Of a DNA stretch of 64,000 nucleotides, positions 16,891 to 25,712 are shown in pieces (positions within the stretch are counted from its first letter, which is position 1; each line of letters begins with the position of its first letter). The notes beneath the pieces are model-generated. The model was given only the letters and a program-made list of their open reading frames with translations. It did not search any database and was not told the DNA's origin. The stretch is from Paractinoplanes lichenicola (GTDB taxonomy: Bacteria; Actinomycetota; Actinomycetes; Mycobacteriales; Micromonosporaceae): NCBI RefSeq assembly GCF_016785085.1, contig NZ_JAENHO010000001.1, positions 966,631 through 1,030,630 of the forward strand, given 5' to 3'. The translations under genes and the position numbers were made by a program.

Positions 16891-17799
16891 CTAGCGGCCA
16901 GTCTCCAGGGCGGTCAGCCAGTAGTCGACCTCCGGGCCCTCCTCGACGCCGAACCGGGCGCTGGGCACGTAGAGCCGGTCGCCGGAGCGGGCGATCGCGG
17001 TCGGCACGTCGAAGTCGGCCGAGGTCAGCCGTCTGACGACGGTGCCGCGGGTGGCGAGCCGGTCGAGGGTGACCACGGCGACCGAGTTGTTGGCGTTCTC
17101 CACGACGTACAGGGTGCGGCCCTCGCGCAGCACCCCGTCGGGGTGGATGAACGCCTGCCCGCCGAGGTCGACTTCGGTGGCCCGGCCCTCGTCCGTCACC
17201 CGGAAAAGCTCACCGGTGGTGGAGTTCACGATCAGCATCTCGCGGCCGTCGGGCGTGGTGGTGATGCCGTTGGCGTTGTACCCCAGCGTCTCCACCCATT
17301 CGCCGCTCAGCCGGATCCGCTCGACGCGCCCGTCGCGAACCCGATAGAGGGTGTCGTGCACCGAGTCCGTGAACACCGCTCCCCCGCTGGTCAGCAGCAC
17401 ATCGTTGATAAACGCGGGCTGCCCCTCGGGAACGAGCTGATACGAGGCGAGCACCGCGCCGGTCCGCAGGTCGACCAGCCGCGCGTCGCCGCTCACCCCG
17501 CCCGCGACCCACAACTGCTGCCGGCGGCTGTCGATCGTCAGCCCGAGCGACTGCGTCCCCGGACCCTGACTGATCACCCTGCCCCGGCCCGTCCGCAGGT
17601 CGAGGGCGTAGATGTCGCCGTCGGCGCGGGAGCCCAGGTAGGCCGTGCCGTGCTGGATCGCGATGGACTCGGGCGGGAAGCCGTCGGGCAGGTCGATGTG
17701 GTGCCTGCCGCCGGCGGCCGCGGGAGTGAGCGAGGCGGTGGTGAGCAGGGCAGTCGTGGTGACGGTGCCGAGGACGACTCGGCGCAGCAGTGTCTTCAT
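16891..17799 (-). CDS. Secreted SMP-30/NHL-like beta-propeller protein
   Basis: 302 residues. A signal peptide of about 30 residues (MKTLLRRVVLGTVTTTALL and on to TPAAAGG) is followed by a six-bladed propeller of the SMP-30/gluconolactonase style with repeated LYVVENANNSVAVV and GTAYLGSRADGDIYALDL strands. The start at 17799 is chosen because the signal peptide begins there. An in-frame start 24 codons earlier would add an improbable leader. First gene of the unit with the intradiol-fold and ferric-reductase-like genes. Substrate or ligand unknown. Confidence 0.8.
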   Translation of the reverse strand: MKTLLRRVVLGTVTTTALLTTASLTPAAAGGRHHIDLPDGFPPESIAIQHGTAYLGSRADGDIYALDLRTGRGRVISQGPGTQSLGLTIDSRRQQLWVAGGVSGDARLVDLRTGAVLASYQLVPEGQPAFINDVLLTSGGAVFTDSVHDTLYRVRDGRVERIRLSGEWVETLGYNANGITTTPDGREMLIVNSTTGELFRVTDEGRATEVDLGGQAFIHPDGVLREGRTLYVVENANNSVAVVTLDRLATRGTVVRRLTSADFDVPTAIARSGDRLYVPSARFGVEEGPEVDYWLTALETGR

Positions 17800-17856
17800 G
17801 ACTGAACCTTGCCGAGCCGGCGGGCGGATCGCCGACGCGAATGGGGGATGATCGCT

Positions 17857-18375
17857 ATGCGCGGGCCGCATGACGACGGCGGCGGGGGCCGCGCGCAGGT
17901 CGGCGTTTCCGAAAGCGGTGATCGGGCATCACCGTCTCCCATGGAGCCCCTGCGGATGCTCAGTCCGCCCGCGTCGATTTCCGTGCTGCTCACCTGGCAT
18001 GTCGGGAACGACACGGACCTGCGGACTATTCGCGACGATATCCGGCGCTTCGTCGCACGAGAGCCGGGCACGTCGACCGGCGTCGAGGGCACCAGGACGG
18101 CGCAGCACCTGGGGCTCGTGGCGACTGAGCTGGCCGGGAACGCCCTGCGTCACGGGCAACCACCGGTGGTCGTCCGGCTGTTGAGCGACGACGCCTGCTT
18201 CATCGTCGACGTCAGCGATCGCGCCGTCCGCGAGCTGCCGAGCCCGGCCCCGGCCCGTCAAGGCATCCGCGCCGGCGGGCGGGGCCTGCCGATCTGCCTG
18301 GCCCTGGCCGAGCAGGTCTGCTGGTATGCGAACGAGACCACCAAGCATGTGTGGGCGTCCTTCCCGCGGCGGTGA
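17857..18375 (+). CDS. Anti-sigma-factor-type ATP-binding protein (HATPase_c_2)
   Basis: GHKL-fold serine kinase/anti-sigma type protein, about 172 residues from the ATG at 17857, which has GGGGGA eight bases upstream. Starts at 17809, 17848 or 17941 are also possible, and the conserved domain begins only near MLSPPASISV. N-box ELAGNALRHG and glycine lid RAGGRGLPICLAL are clear. A STAS-domain gene follows at once, so the two form a candidate partner-switching pair (kinase/anti-sigma plus antagonist). The sigma factor or other target is not in the window as far as I can tell. Confidence 0.82.
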   Translation: MRGPHDDGGGGRAQVGVSESGDRASPSPMEPLRMLSPPASISVLLTWHVGNDTDLRTIRDDIRRFVAREPGTSTGVEGTRTAQHLGLVATELAGNALRHGQPPVVVRLLSDDACFIVDVSDRAVRELPSPAPARQGIRAGGRGLPICLALAEQVCWYANETTKHVWASFPRR

Positions 18376-18413
18376 GACGCTGTTGTCATACCCGGGTGGT
18401 AGACACTGCGGTT

Positions 18414-18734
18414 GTGACAACCCCACCATTCAGCCTCTCCCATCACGAGGCACCTCCCGGTGTCCTGCGGGTGAGCTTGACCGGCGACTTCGACATGAGC
18501 GTCGGCGACATCCTCATGCGCACGTTGCTCGAGGCGGCGCGCCGGCCGGGCGTCACAGCAGTGGTCGTGGATCTCGAGCACACCCGCTTCATCGACTCGC
18601 ACGTCGTGGCCGGCCTGGTCGCGGGCTATCAAGCCGCCACCGCGGCCCGGCGCGGCTTCACCGTCGTCAACGGCCACGGCACCGTGCAGGAGGTTCTCGA
18701 CATCACCGGGTTGTCCGAGGTGCTCTGCCGCTGA
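18414..18734 (+). CDS. STAS-domain anti-sigma factor antagonist
   Basis: About 106 residues from the GTG at 18414 (VTTPPFSLSHHEAPPG). A GTG at 18396 and an ATG at 18351 inside the preceding gene are alternatives. The STAS fold is recognisable by LRVSLTGDFDMSV and by VVVDLEHTRFIDSHVVAGLV, in which Ser of the FIDS motif is the residue normally phosphorylated by the partner kinase. Adjacent to the ATPase gene, with which it probably switches partners. Confidence 0.82.
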   Translation: MTTPPFSLSHHEAPPGVLRVSLTGDFDMSVGDILMRTLLEAARRPGVTAVVVDLEHTRFIDSHVVAGLVAGYQAATAARRGFTVVNGHGTVQEVLDITGLSEVLCR

Positions 18735-18762
18735 GACCGCCGGGGCGCGCCCGGCCGCGAGC

Positions 18763-20184
18763 TCAGGCTCGGACCAGGCTCAGGGCCCCCACGGACTTGG
18801 ACTTCTTGGCCTCGTACATGGCCAGGTCGGCCCGGTTGATCAGGTCGTCGGTGGTGTCCGCGGGCCGCGCCCGGGCCGCGCCGACGCTGACGCCGATCCG
18901 CACCTGTTCGCCGGACGCGGTGAAGGGCCGGGCAGTCAGCTCGGCGATCCGCGCGGCCACCACGTCGACCGCGTCCGCGCCCCGGCAGATCAGGACGAAC
19001 TCGTCACCGCCGAAGCGGCTCACCAGGTCGTCGTCGCGAACGCAGGTACGCAGCCGGTCGGCCACCGCGATCAGCAGCTCGTCACCGGCGGCGTGGCCCA
19101 GGCGATCGTTCACGGGCTTGAAGCCGTCGAGGTCGCAGAACAACACGGCCACGTCCCGCGGACCTTCACTCAAGGCCTCCGTGAGCCGGTCCAAGCAGGC
19201 TCCCCGGTTGGCCAGGCCGGTCAGCCCGTCGCGGGTGGCCAGCCGGTGCAGCGCCCGCTCCGCATCGCGGCGCTGGGCGGCCAGCCGCGCGACCCGCACC
19301 ATGACCAGCGGCACCAAGGCGGCCGAGGAGAGCGCGATGAGGACGCCGTCCGTAGGCTGGCCCAGGACTGCGCGGCCACCGCCGATCAGCGGGGTGAGCG
19401 CCAGCATCACCCCGAGAAAGGTCAGCCGGCCGGGGGTCAGGTCGTCGTTCGGAGCCCGGCCGGGCAGGGTCACCAGCGCCACCGAAGGGTGGACGGCGGC
19501 CGCGCCGACAAGGGCGTAGGCGGCCAGAAAAATATTGTTCGTCCAGTCGGGGCGGATGCTGTTCGCCTCGGTGACCAGCACGCCGGCCACGTTGCCGGCG
19601 AGGGTCAGCGCCACCCCGGCCGTGAAGAGCCGGATCGAGGCGGTGCGCCCGGCCGGGGAGACCAGCGAGACCCGCAGCATCGCCCCGAGCGTGCCGGCGA
19701 TCACGATGACCGTGACGAACGTGGACATCTGCCGGCCCACGGGAACGTCCTGCCGGGTGAAGGCGGGCAGCAGCACGGCGGACCAGAGCACGCCGCCCAG
19801 GGCCACCGCCGTGATCATCGAGTCGAGGACGCCGCCGACGTCGCCGCGGCCCTGGCGCCGGACGACGGCGATCGAGGCACCGAGAAGCAGCGCGCCGCCG
19901 CCGGTGAAGAAGAGCTCGGCGACGCTTCCGTCACCGGTGACCCGGCCGCCCGTCGTGGCGATGACGATCCAGACGATGTTCCCGATGTTGTAGAGCGCCA
20001 CCGAGGCCAGCATCAGCCACCACGGCGTACGGGCACCGGCCGGGGCCCGGCGCAGGGCCAGCACCACCGCGGGGACGCCCCCGAGGGTCACCGCCAGGAA
20101 GGGCCACTGCCGCAGGTCGTACGGCCACACCAGGTAGGTCGCCACCAGGATTCCGGCGACCGCGGTGTAGCAGCGCAGCAACAT
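18763..20184 (-). CDS. Membrane diguanylate cyclase (GGDEF)
   Basis: Predicted to make cyclic di-GMP from two GTP. The N-terminal half (about residues 1-290) is an uncharacterised sensor of about eight membrane spans. A C-terminal GGDEF domain (about 310-470) has an intact SRFGGDEF active site and an RDDD inhibitory I-site five residues before it. DLDGFKPVNDRLGHAAGDELL is the usual preceding block, seen from about residue 355. No EAL domain. The ATG at 20184 (MLLRCYTAVAGILV) begins just before the first membrane span. A GTG at 20286 would add 34 low-complexity residues. The gene is divergent from the DUF574 methyltransferase. Confidence 0.87.
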   Translation of the reverse strand: MLLRCYTAVAGILVATYLVWPYDLRQWPFLAVTLGGVPAVVLALRRAPAGARTPWWLMLASVALYNIGNIVWIVIATTGGRVTGDGSVAELFFTGGGALLLGASIAVVRRQGRGDVGGVLDSMITAVALGGVLWSAVLLPAFTRQDVPVGRQMSTFVTVIVIAGTLGAMLRVSLVSPAGRTASIRLFTAGVALTLAGNVAGVLVTEANSIRPDWTNNIFLAAYALVGAAAVHPSVALVTLPGRAPNDDLTPGRLTFLGVMLALTPLIGGGRAVLGQPTDGVLIALSSAALVPLVMVRVARLAAQRRDAERALHRLATRDGLTGLANRGACLDRLTEALSEGPRDVAVLFCDLDGFKPVNDRLGHAAGDELLIAVADRLRTCVRDDDLVSRFGGDEFVLICRGADAVDVVAARIAELTARPFTASGEQVRIGVSVGAARARPADTTDDLINRADLAMYEAKKSKSVGALSLVRA

Positions 20185-20349
20185 AGGCCCCGCATCGGCC
20201 CGCGCCCGACGTTCCTGAGCATTTTCGGCACTATTTCTTGTGGCCGGGGCCGGACCGCCGTCGTCACCGCGAGCAAGCGGGCCCACGGGGGCCGCCGCTT
20301 GCCACTACAGTGGACACTTCCGCATCCATTGCTGCCTACGGGGGCTTCC

Positions 20350-21168
20350 ATGGCGAGTTCGGACGCTGCGGCCAGGACGATCGACACGTCGGTGCCGCAC
20401 CCGGCCCGGCGCTACGACTACTGGCTGGGCGGCAAGGACAACTTCGCCGCCGACCGGGAGTCAGCCGACGCCATCGAGGCTAAGTTCCCCGGGATGCGCG
20501 CCGGGATCCGCGCCAACCGCGCCGTGCTGCGCCGGATGACGACGTATCTGGCGGCCGAGGCCGGGCTGCGCCAGTTCCTCGACATCGGCACCGGGCTGCC
20601 CACCGCGGACAACACGCACGAGGTGGCCCAGCGGATCGACCCGCACAGCCGGGTGCTCTACGTCGACAACGATCCCCTGGTCATGTCGCACGCGCGCGCC
20701 CTGCTGACCGGCAGCCCGCAAGGCGCCACCGACTACATCGAGGCCGACCTGCGCGACCCCCAGGCGATCCTGGACGCCGCCCGCGAACGGCAGGCGCTCG
20801 ACCTCACCCGGCCCGTGGCGCTGATGCTGATCGCCGTGCTGCATTTCGTCCGGCCGGGCCACGGCGAGGCGCAGGCGATCGTCCGCACCCTGCTCGACGC
20901 GCTGCCCGCCGGCAGCTGTCTTGCCGTCACCCACTTCACCACCGACTTCATGCCGCCCGAGGAGAGGGTTCGCTATCAGGGGATGCTCGACTCGGGCATC
21001 AGCGACATCTGGCCGCGGGACCGGTCCGCCTTCACCGCCCTGTTCGACGGCCTGGAGCTCGTCGAGCCGGGCGTCGAGCTGATCAGCCGGTGGCGCCCCG
21101 ACGCCGCCGGCGACGACACCGACCCCAGCCGGATCAGCATCTACGGCGCGGTCGGCCGCAAGCTCTGA
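20350..21168 (+). CDS. DUF574/Methyltransf_19 SAM-dependent methyltransferase
   Basis: 272 residues. Hallmarks of the actinobacterial Methyltransf_19 family: PARRYDYWLGGKDNFAADRE, QFLDIGTGLPTADNTHEVAQ (the SAM loop) and VLYVDNDPLVMSHARALL. Substrates of this family are unknown. ATG at 20350 chosen because the conserved N-terminus MASSDAAARTIDTSVPHPAR starts here. Longer readings run antisense through the diguanylate cyclase gene. A paralogue with the same motifs lies at 32469-33281. Confidence 0.9.
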   Translation: MASSDAAARTIDTSVPHPARRYDYWLGGKDNFAADRESADAIEAKFPGMRAGIRANRAVLRRMTTYLAAEAGLRQFLDIGTGLPTADNTHEVAQRIDPHSRVLYVDNDPLVMSHARALLTGSPQGATDYIEADLRDPQAILDAARERQALDLTRPVALMLIAVLHFVRPGHGEAQAIVRTLLDALPAGSCLAVTHFTTDFMPPEERVRYQGMLDSGISDIWPRDRSAFTALFDGLELVEPGVELISRWRPDAAGDDTDPSRISIYGAVGRKL

Positions 21169-21298
21169 CCTGTCAGCATGACGCGCCGTAACATTTTTTC
21201 ATCGGCCGGTTTTGCCATTATCGGTCAATTCCAAGTTCCGCTTTATATTTGTACACTTGAATGTCTTAGGGCTTTCTGGAAACGTCTTCGACATCGAT

Positions 21299-21312
21299 TG
21301 TTAACGCTCACG
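21299..21312. promoter_or_regulatory. Candidate LacI-type operator before the GH27 gene
   Basis: TGTTAACGCTCACG resembles the imperfect palindromes (TGTTAGCGCTAACA type) bound by LacI-family regulators of actinobacterial glycosidases. It lies 33 bp before the GTG start, at the end of a stretch (about 21185-21300) that is far more AT-rich than its surroundings and presumably holds the promoter. Confidence 0.35.
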
Positions 21313-21344
21313 CGCTGCAGAGTCCGGTGCCCAGAGGAGTCCTT

Positions 21345-22982
21345 GTGCCATTCAGCCGTCTCACCACCCTGCTCGCGGCCGCCCTGCTGCTGACCGGCAC
21401 CACGTTCGTCGCCACCGCCTCACCGGCCCGGGCTCTGGACAACGGGGTCGGCCGCACGCCGCCGATGGGGTGGAACAGTTGGAACACGTTCTTCTGCAAC
21501 ATCAACGAGTCGCTGATCCGGGGAATGGCCGACAGCATCGTCAGCACCGGCATGCGTGAGGCCGGCTATCGGTACGTGGTGGTCGACGACTGCTGGATGA
21601 ATCCGAACCGCGACTCGGGCGGCGACCTGCAAGCCGACCCGGCTCGCTTCCCCAGCGGCATGAAGGCGTTGGGCGACTATCTGCACGGCAAGGGCCTCAA
21701 GTTCGGCATCTATCAGGCGCCGCTGGACAAGACCTGCGCGCAGTACTTCGGCAGTTACCCGGGGGCGACCGGCAGCCAGGGGCACGAGACCCAGGACGCC
21801 CGGCAGTTCGCCGCCTGGGGTGTCGACTACCTGAAGTACGACTGGTGCTCCCCCACCGGCACCATCAACGAGCAGGTCACCACCTTCGCCAAGATGCGCG
21901 ACGCGCTGGCCGCCACCGGGCGGCCGATCCTCTACAGCATCAACTCGAACAGCATCCACTCCAAGACCGGTCCGCAGCGCGACTGGGGCGATGTGGCCAA
22001 CATCTGGCGGACCACCGAGGACATCCAGCTGGTATGGAAGACCGACCAGGTCAACGGCTATCCGATGGGCGTGCGGAACATCATCGACGTCAACGTGCCG
22101 CTGGCCGGGTACGCGAAGCCGGGTGGCTTCAACGACCCGGACATGATGGAGGTCGGCCGGGGCACGCTGACCGACACCGAGCAGCGCTCCCACTTCGCGA
22201 TGTGGGCCGTCATGGCCGCTCCGCTGATCGCCGGCAACGACATCCGGTCCATGTCCGCCGCCACCCGGACGATCCTGACGAACCCCCGGCTCATCGCCGT
22301 CAACCAGGACGCCCTCGGCCGTCAGGGCGCCCAGGTCGCGGGCGACGCCAACCAGCGTGTGCTGGCCAAACGCCTGTCCGGCGGCGACGTCGCCGTGGCC
22401 CTGTTCAACCAGAGCGACGCCACCCGGACGATCTCCACCACAGCGGCGGCGATCGGGAAGACCGGAGCCACGTCGTACTCTCTCGTCGACGCCTGGACCG
22501 GCGCCACGACTGCCACGGGCGGCACGATCAGCGCGAGCGTGCCCGCCCACGGCACTGTCGTCTACCGGATCAGCGGCGGCACCACCGGCGACCCGCAGAC
22601 ACCGGCCACGACCGGCCTGGTCAGCGCTTCCTCCGGGCGTTGCCTGGACGTGCCGAACAGCAACACCGCCAACGGCACCCAGCCGGTGATCTGGGACTGC
22701 ACCAACGCCACGAACCAGCAGTGGACCGTCTCCGGTCAGACCCTGCGGGCACTGGGCAAGTGCCTCGACTCACCGACCGGCGCGACCGCCGGCACGAAGG
22801 TGCAGGTGTGGGACTGCAACGGTGGCAGCAACCAGCAGTGGACCTTCCAGGCCAACGGCACGGTCCGCAACAATCAGTCCGGTCTCTGCCTGGACGTCAG
22901 CAACAATCAGACCGCCAACGGCACCCTGACCCTGCTGTGGACCTGCACCGGTGCCGCCAACCAGCAGTGGAGCCGGCGATGA
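21345..22982 (+). CDS. Secreted GH27 alpha-galactosidase with CBM13
   Basis: Exo-enzyme predicted to release alpha-galactose (or a related sugar) from plant glycans. Signal peptide about 1-31, then a GH27 (beta/alpha)8 barrel (about 33-315) with TPPMGWNSWNTF, nucleophile Asp in DYLKYDWC and acid/base Asp in GGFNDPDMMEVG. A beta-domain (about 320-415) and a C-terminal ricin-type CBM13 trefoil (about 422-545) follow, with three repeats carrying GRCLDVPN/GKCLDSPT/GLCLDVSN and QQW ends. The GTG at 21345 is chosen because AGAGGAG lies five bases upstream. The GTG at 21327 has no such site. Confidence 0.92.
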   Translation: MPFSRLTTLLAAALLLTGTTFVATASPARALDNGVGRTPPMGWNSWNTFFCNINESLIRGMADSIVSTGMREAGYRYVVVDDCWMNPNRDSGGDLQADPARFPSGMKALGDYLHGKGLKFGIYQAPLDKTCAQYFGSYPGATGSQGHETQDARQFAAWGVDYLKYDWCSPTGTINEQVTTFAKMRDALAATGRPILYSINSNSIHSKTGPQRDWGDVANIWRTTEDIQLVWKTDQVNGYPMGVRNIIDVNVPLAGYAKPGGFNDPDMMEVGRGTLTDTEQRSHFAMWAVMAAPLIAGNDIRSMSAATRTILTNPRLIAVNQDALGRQGAQVAGDANQRVLAKRLSGGDVAVALFNQSDATRTISTTAAAIGKTGATSYSLVDAWTGATTATGGTISASVPAHGTVVYRISGGTTGDPQTPATTGLVSASSGRCLDVPNSNTANGTQPVIWDCTNATNQQWTVSGQTLRALGKCLDSPTGATAGTKVQVWDCNGGSNQQWTFQANGTVRNNQSGLCLDVSNNQTANGTLTLLWTCTGAANQQWSRR

Positions 22983-23007
22983 GAGCCCGGACCGGACCGC
23001 CCGCGGC

Positions 23008-23283
23008 TCAGGGGTGCTGGTGGTCGACAATGGCGGCGGCCACGGCTCGCAGCTGACCCGGGTCCGGCTCGAAGGCGGCGGCGATGTCCGGGTGCAGCCC
23101 GTCCTTCGTCTCCTCCAGCAGCTCCTGCGCCACCTCGGTGACACTTTCACCGGCGTAGTGGTCCTCGACGGCGTGCGTGGCGTGCTGCAGAGCCGAGGTG
23201 AGCTGTGACTCCAGAGGCCCCTGCAGCTTGGTGGCGACCGGACCGAGGTCGGCGGGGTTCAGCTTGACGCGCGGGCTGTTCAT
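23008..23283 (-). CDS. Small hypothetical protein
   Basis: 91 residues, acidic, without signal peptide or membrane span. MNSPRVKLNPADLGPVATKL begins a mostly helical protein with VEDHYAGESVTEVAQELLEE in the middle. No family recognised. GGAG stands six bases before the ATG at 23283, and third-codon GC bias agrees with coding. It stands alone between the GH27 gene (convergent, 25 bp) and the DUF2252 gene (same strand, downstream). Confidence 0.65.
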   Translation of the reverse strand: MNSPRVKLNPADLGPVATKLQGPLESQLTSALQHATHAVEDHYAGESVTEVAQELLEETKDGLHPDIAAAFEPDPGQLRAVAAAIVDHQHP

Positions 23284-23393
23284 GTCGTCTCCAGAGCGAG
23301 TGTCCGGGATGGCCGGGCGGCTTATGCCCACTCGGGTCGCCGCGCAATCCCACCGACCGGTACGACAGCGGACGCATGGGCGCCGATGACGGC

Positions 23394-24773
23394 TCACCAG
23401 CCTCGTTCGGCCGCGGTGACCTCGTGGGCGGCGATCGCGGTGCGCAGGTCGGCGTGGTCCGTGTGGGTCTGCCGGGCGTAGGCGCGGGCGAAGCGGAGGA
23501 TGCCCTCCCGGAAGGCGCTGCCCTTGCCGATGTAGGCGGCGATCGCGGCGGGCTCGCCGCTGCGGGCGTGCGACTTGGCCAGCGCGTGCCCGCAGGCCGC
23601 GGCGAACTGGGGCAGATAGCCCGCGATCTGCTTCCCGGTGGGAATGATCTTCATGTCGCGGAACTGGCGGACGTAGTAGTCGTAGCCGTCGATGCGCATG
23701 TGGCCGAGGAAGATGTCGCTGGCCGACTGCATGAGGCGCTGGCCGACGACGACCCGCTCGCCGTGGTTGGTGAACTCGCTGGGGCCCAGGAACTCCTCGT
23801 AGACCGCCGCCGTCGCCTGCTTGGCCTGGGAGAACACCGGCTGCCGGCCGCTGTCGCCCGCGAGCAGGTGCAACCAGACGCGCATGCCGACGCTGCCCAC
23901 CCCCACGATCTGCCGTACGGAATCCACGCGCTCGAACCGGTTGACGAGCCGGCGCAGGTGCGGCGAGATCGACGCCAGGTAGGTGTCGTAGAGCTGCTCG
24001 GCGGCCCGGGCCCGCTGGTCGTGGGTCATGCCGTCGTCGAAGCGCTTCATCGGGTCAAGCGAGATGCGGGGCCGCCCGCCCTCCTCGGTGACGAGTTGCC
24101 GGGCCGCCCCGTGATGGGTCCGCTTCCTCGACTGCTTCGCGATGTCGCGCGCGGCGGCCTCGGCGAACTGGGAGGTCAGGCGGCGCAACGGCACATCCGA
24201 GGTGATCCGGTCGTACCAGACGTCGAGCTCGCCCAGGCTCGCGTACCTCCGCATCGCCGTACGGTAGGTGTCGATCGCCGCGGCGGCCGCGTCCTCGGCG
24301 CACGCGTTCCCGAGCCGCTCCGCCTCCGCGAGCACGTAGACGCTGGTCGCGAGCCGCTTCAGGTCCCACTCGAACGGGCCCGGCAACGTCTCGTCGAAGT
24401 CGCGGGCGTCGAAGAGCAGCTGCCGCTCGGGCGAGGCCCACAGCCCGAAGTTGAGAATGTGGGCGTCGCCGCACATCTGCACCGTCAGACCCGAGTGCGG
24501 GGCCGCCGCGAGGTCGGCGGCCATCACGGCGGCGGCGCCGCGCAGGTAGGCCCAGGGCGAGGACGCCATCCGGGCATATCGCAGCGGCAGCAGCGCGGGA
24601 TCGCGTACGGCTTCCTGCGCCCGCAGCCGATCGAGGGCCCGCACCTGCCGGACGCCGGGATCCCAGACCGCCGCCGCCCGGCGTGGGGCGCGCTTACGAG
24701 CCCGCAGCCCGTCACGGGAATCGGCGGCGACACTCTCGGACGCGCGCACCCGGACAACCGACTCGCTAGTCAT
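23394..24773 (-). CDS. DUF2252 family protein
   Basis: 459 residues, matching the DUF2252 family throughout: YARMASSPWAYLRGAAAVMA, CGDAHILNFGLWASPERQLLFD, ARDFDETLPGPFEWDLKRL and the later VGVGSVGMRVWLHLL. The GDxHxxN plus DFDE pattern recalls the kinase-like (aminoglycoside phosphotransferase) fold, but no substrate is known for the family. No signal peptide. Monocistronic as far as can be seen. Confidence 0.85.
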   Translation of the reverse strand: MTSESVVRVRASESVAADSRDGLRARKRAPRRAAAVWDPGVRQVRALDRLRAQEAVRDPALLPLRYARMASSPWAYLRGAAAVMAADLAAAPHSGLTVQMCGDAHILNFGLWASPERQLLFDARDFDETLPGPFEWDLKRLATSVYVLAEAERLGNACAEDAAAAAIDTYRTAMRRYASLGELDVWYDRITSDVPLRRLTSQFAEAAARDIAKQSRKRTHHGAARQLVTEEGGRPRISLDPMKRFDDGMTHDQRARAAEQLYDTYLASISPHLRRLVNRFERVDSVRQIVGVGSVGMRVWLHLLAGDSGRQPVFSQAKQATAAVYEEFLGPSEFTNHGERVVVGQRLMQSASDIFLGHMRIDGYDYYVRQFRDMKIIPTGKQIAGYLPQFAAACGHALAKSHARSGEPAAIAAYIGKGSAFREGILRFARAYARQTHTDHADLRTAIAAHEVTAAERGW

Positions 24774-24805
24774 GCCTCAGTGAAGACCGTGTTCTCGGAA
24801 CAGGG

Positions 24806-25624
24806 TCAACCCTTGTCGGTGGTGAGGGCGAACGCCCGGCCGTTCTCCAGGGCGGCCAGGCGTTCGGTGAGGGACGCGTAGATGTTGGCGTACGCGTCGG
24901 AGCCCAGGGCCTGGCGCAGCGGCGGCTTGTCCTGCTCGGCCAGCGTGATGATCGCGGCCGCCACCTTCTCCGGGTCGCTGATCAGATCCTCCGGCGGGAC
25001 GTCCGTCGGGCGCAGGATCGCCGGGTTGTCGCGGTAGGCGGGGTGCTCCTCGGCGGCGGGGGCGTTGGGGATGCCCGGCGTGTCGGCCATGCCGGGCTCC
25101 ACCATGGTGACCGCGATGCCGAACGGCGCGACCTCGGGTGCGAACGCCTCGAAGAAGCCCTCGAGCCCCCACTTGGCGGCGTGATAGATCGAGAACCCGG
25201 GGTAGGCGATCTGCCCGCCCTGGCTGGTGACCTGCAGGAACCGGCCGCCGCCCTGCGCGCGCAGGTGTGGCACGGCGGCCCGGGCCAGGTGCATGCCCGC
25301 GACGAGGTTGGCCGCGAGCACCTGGTCGATCTGGTCGTCGGTGAGCTCCTCGGCCGTGCCGAAGATGCCGTAGCCGGCGTTGGAGAGCACGACGTCGATC
25401 CGGCCGAGCTCGGCGAAGGCCTCGTCCACGACGGCCCGCAGCCGCGCGGTGTCGGTGACGTCGAGCTCGCGGACCCACAGCCGGTCGCCGTGGGCCGCCT
25501 TGAGGTCGTCGAGCCGTGCGGGCCGGCGCAGGGTGGCCGCGACCGAGTCGCCGCGCTCCAGCAGCTGCCGGGTCACGCTGCGGCCGAAACCGCTGGCGGT
25601 GCCGGTGATGAACCACGTTGTCAT
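24806..25624 (-). CDS. Short-chain dehydrogenase/reductase (SDR)
   Basis: NAD(P)-dependent oxidoreductase of 272 residues. The cofactor motif is TGTASGFG (TGxxxGxG) at about 7-14, NAG at VLSNAGYG, Ser in LQVTSQGG, and YHAAK (YxxxK) at about 155-159. The ATG at 25624 gives the standard MTTWFITGTASGFGRSV start. Divergent from a LysR gene with an 88-bp gap, so it is probably the target of that regulator. Substrate unknown. Confidence 0.88.
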   Translation of the reverse strand: MTTWFITGTASGFGRSVTRQLLERGDSVAATLRRPARLDDLKAAHGDRLWVRELDVTDTARLRAVVDEAFAELGRIDVVLSNAGYGIFGTAEELTDDQIDQVLAANLVAGMHLARAAVPHLRAQGGGRFLQVTSQGGQIAYPGFSIYHAAKWGLEGFFEAFAPEVAPFGIAVTMVEPGMADTPGIPNAPAAEEHPAYRDNPAILRPTDVPPEDLISDPEKVAAAIITLAEQDKPPLRQALGSDAYANIYASLTERLAALENGRAFALTTDKG

Positions 25625-25712
25625 GGCTTCGATGCTGCCCGGCCGGCGGCCCGGCGAGTCGCGACAATCACGAATGCTCGCATGCCGGCGGCGCATGGCT
25701 GAGCATGGACGG

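Noticed and set aside
18740..18760. Terminator between the STAS and diguanylate cyclase genes
   Set aside because: The GC-rich inverted repeat is short and imperfect, so I could not separate it from background.
20315..20345. Fourth SigK-type promoter (GCATCC before the first DUF574 gene)
   Set aside because: GCATCC is present, but no CGAA follows at 16-18 bases.
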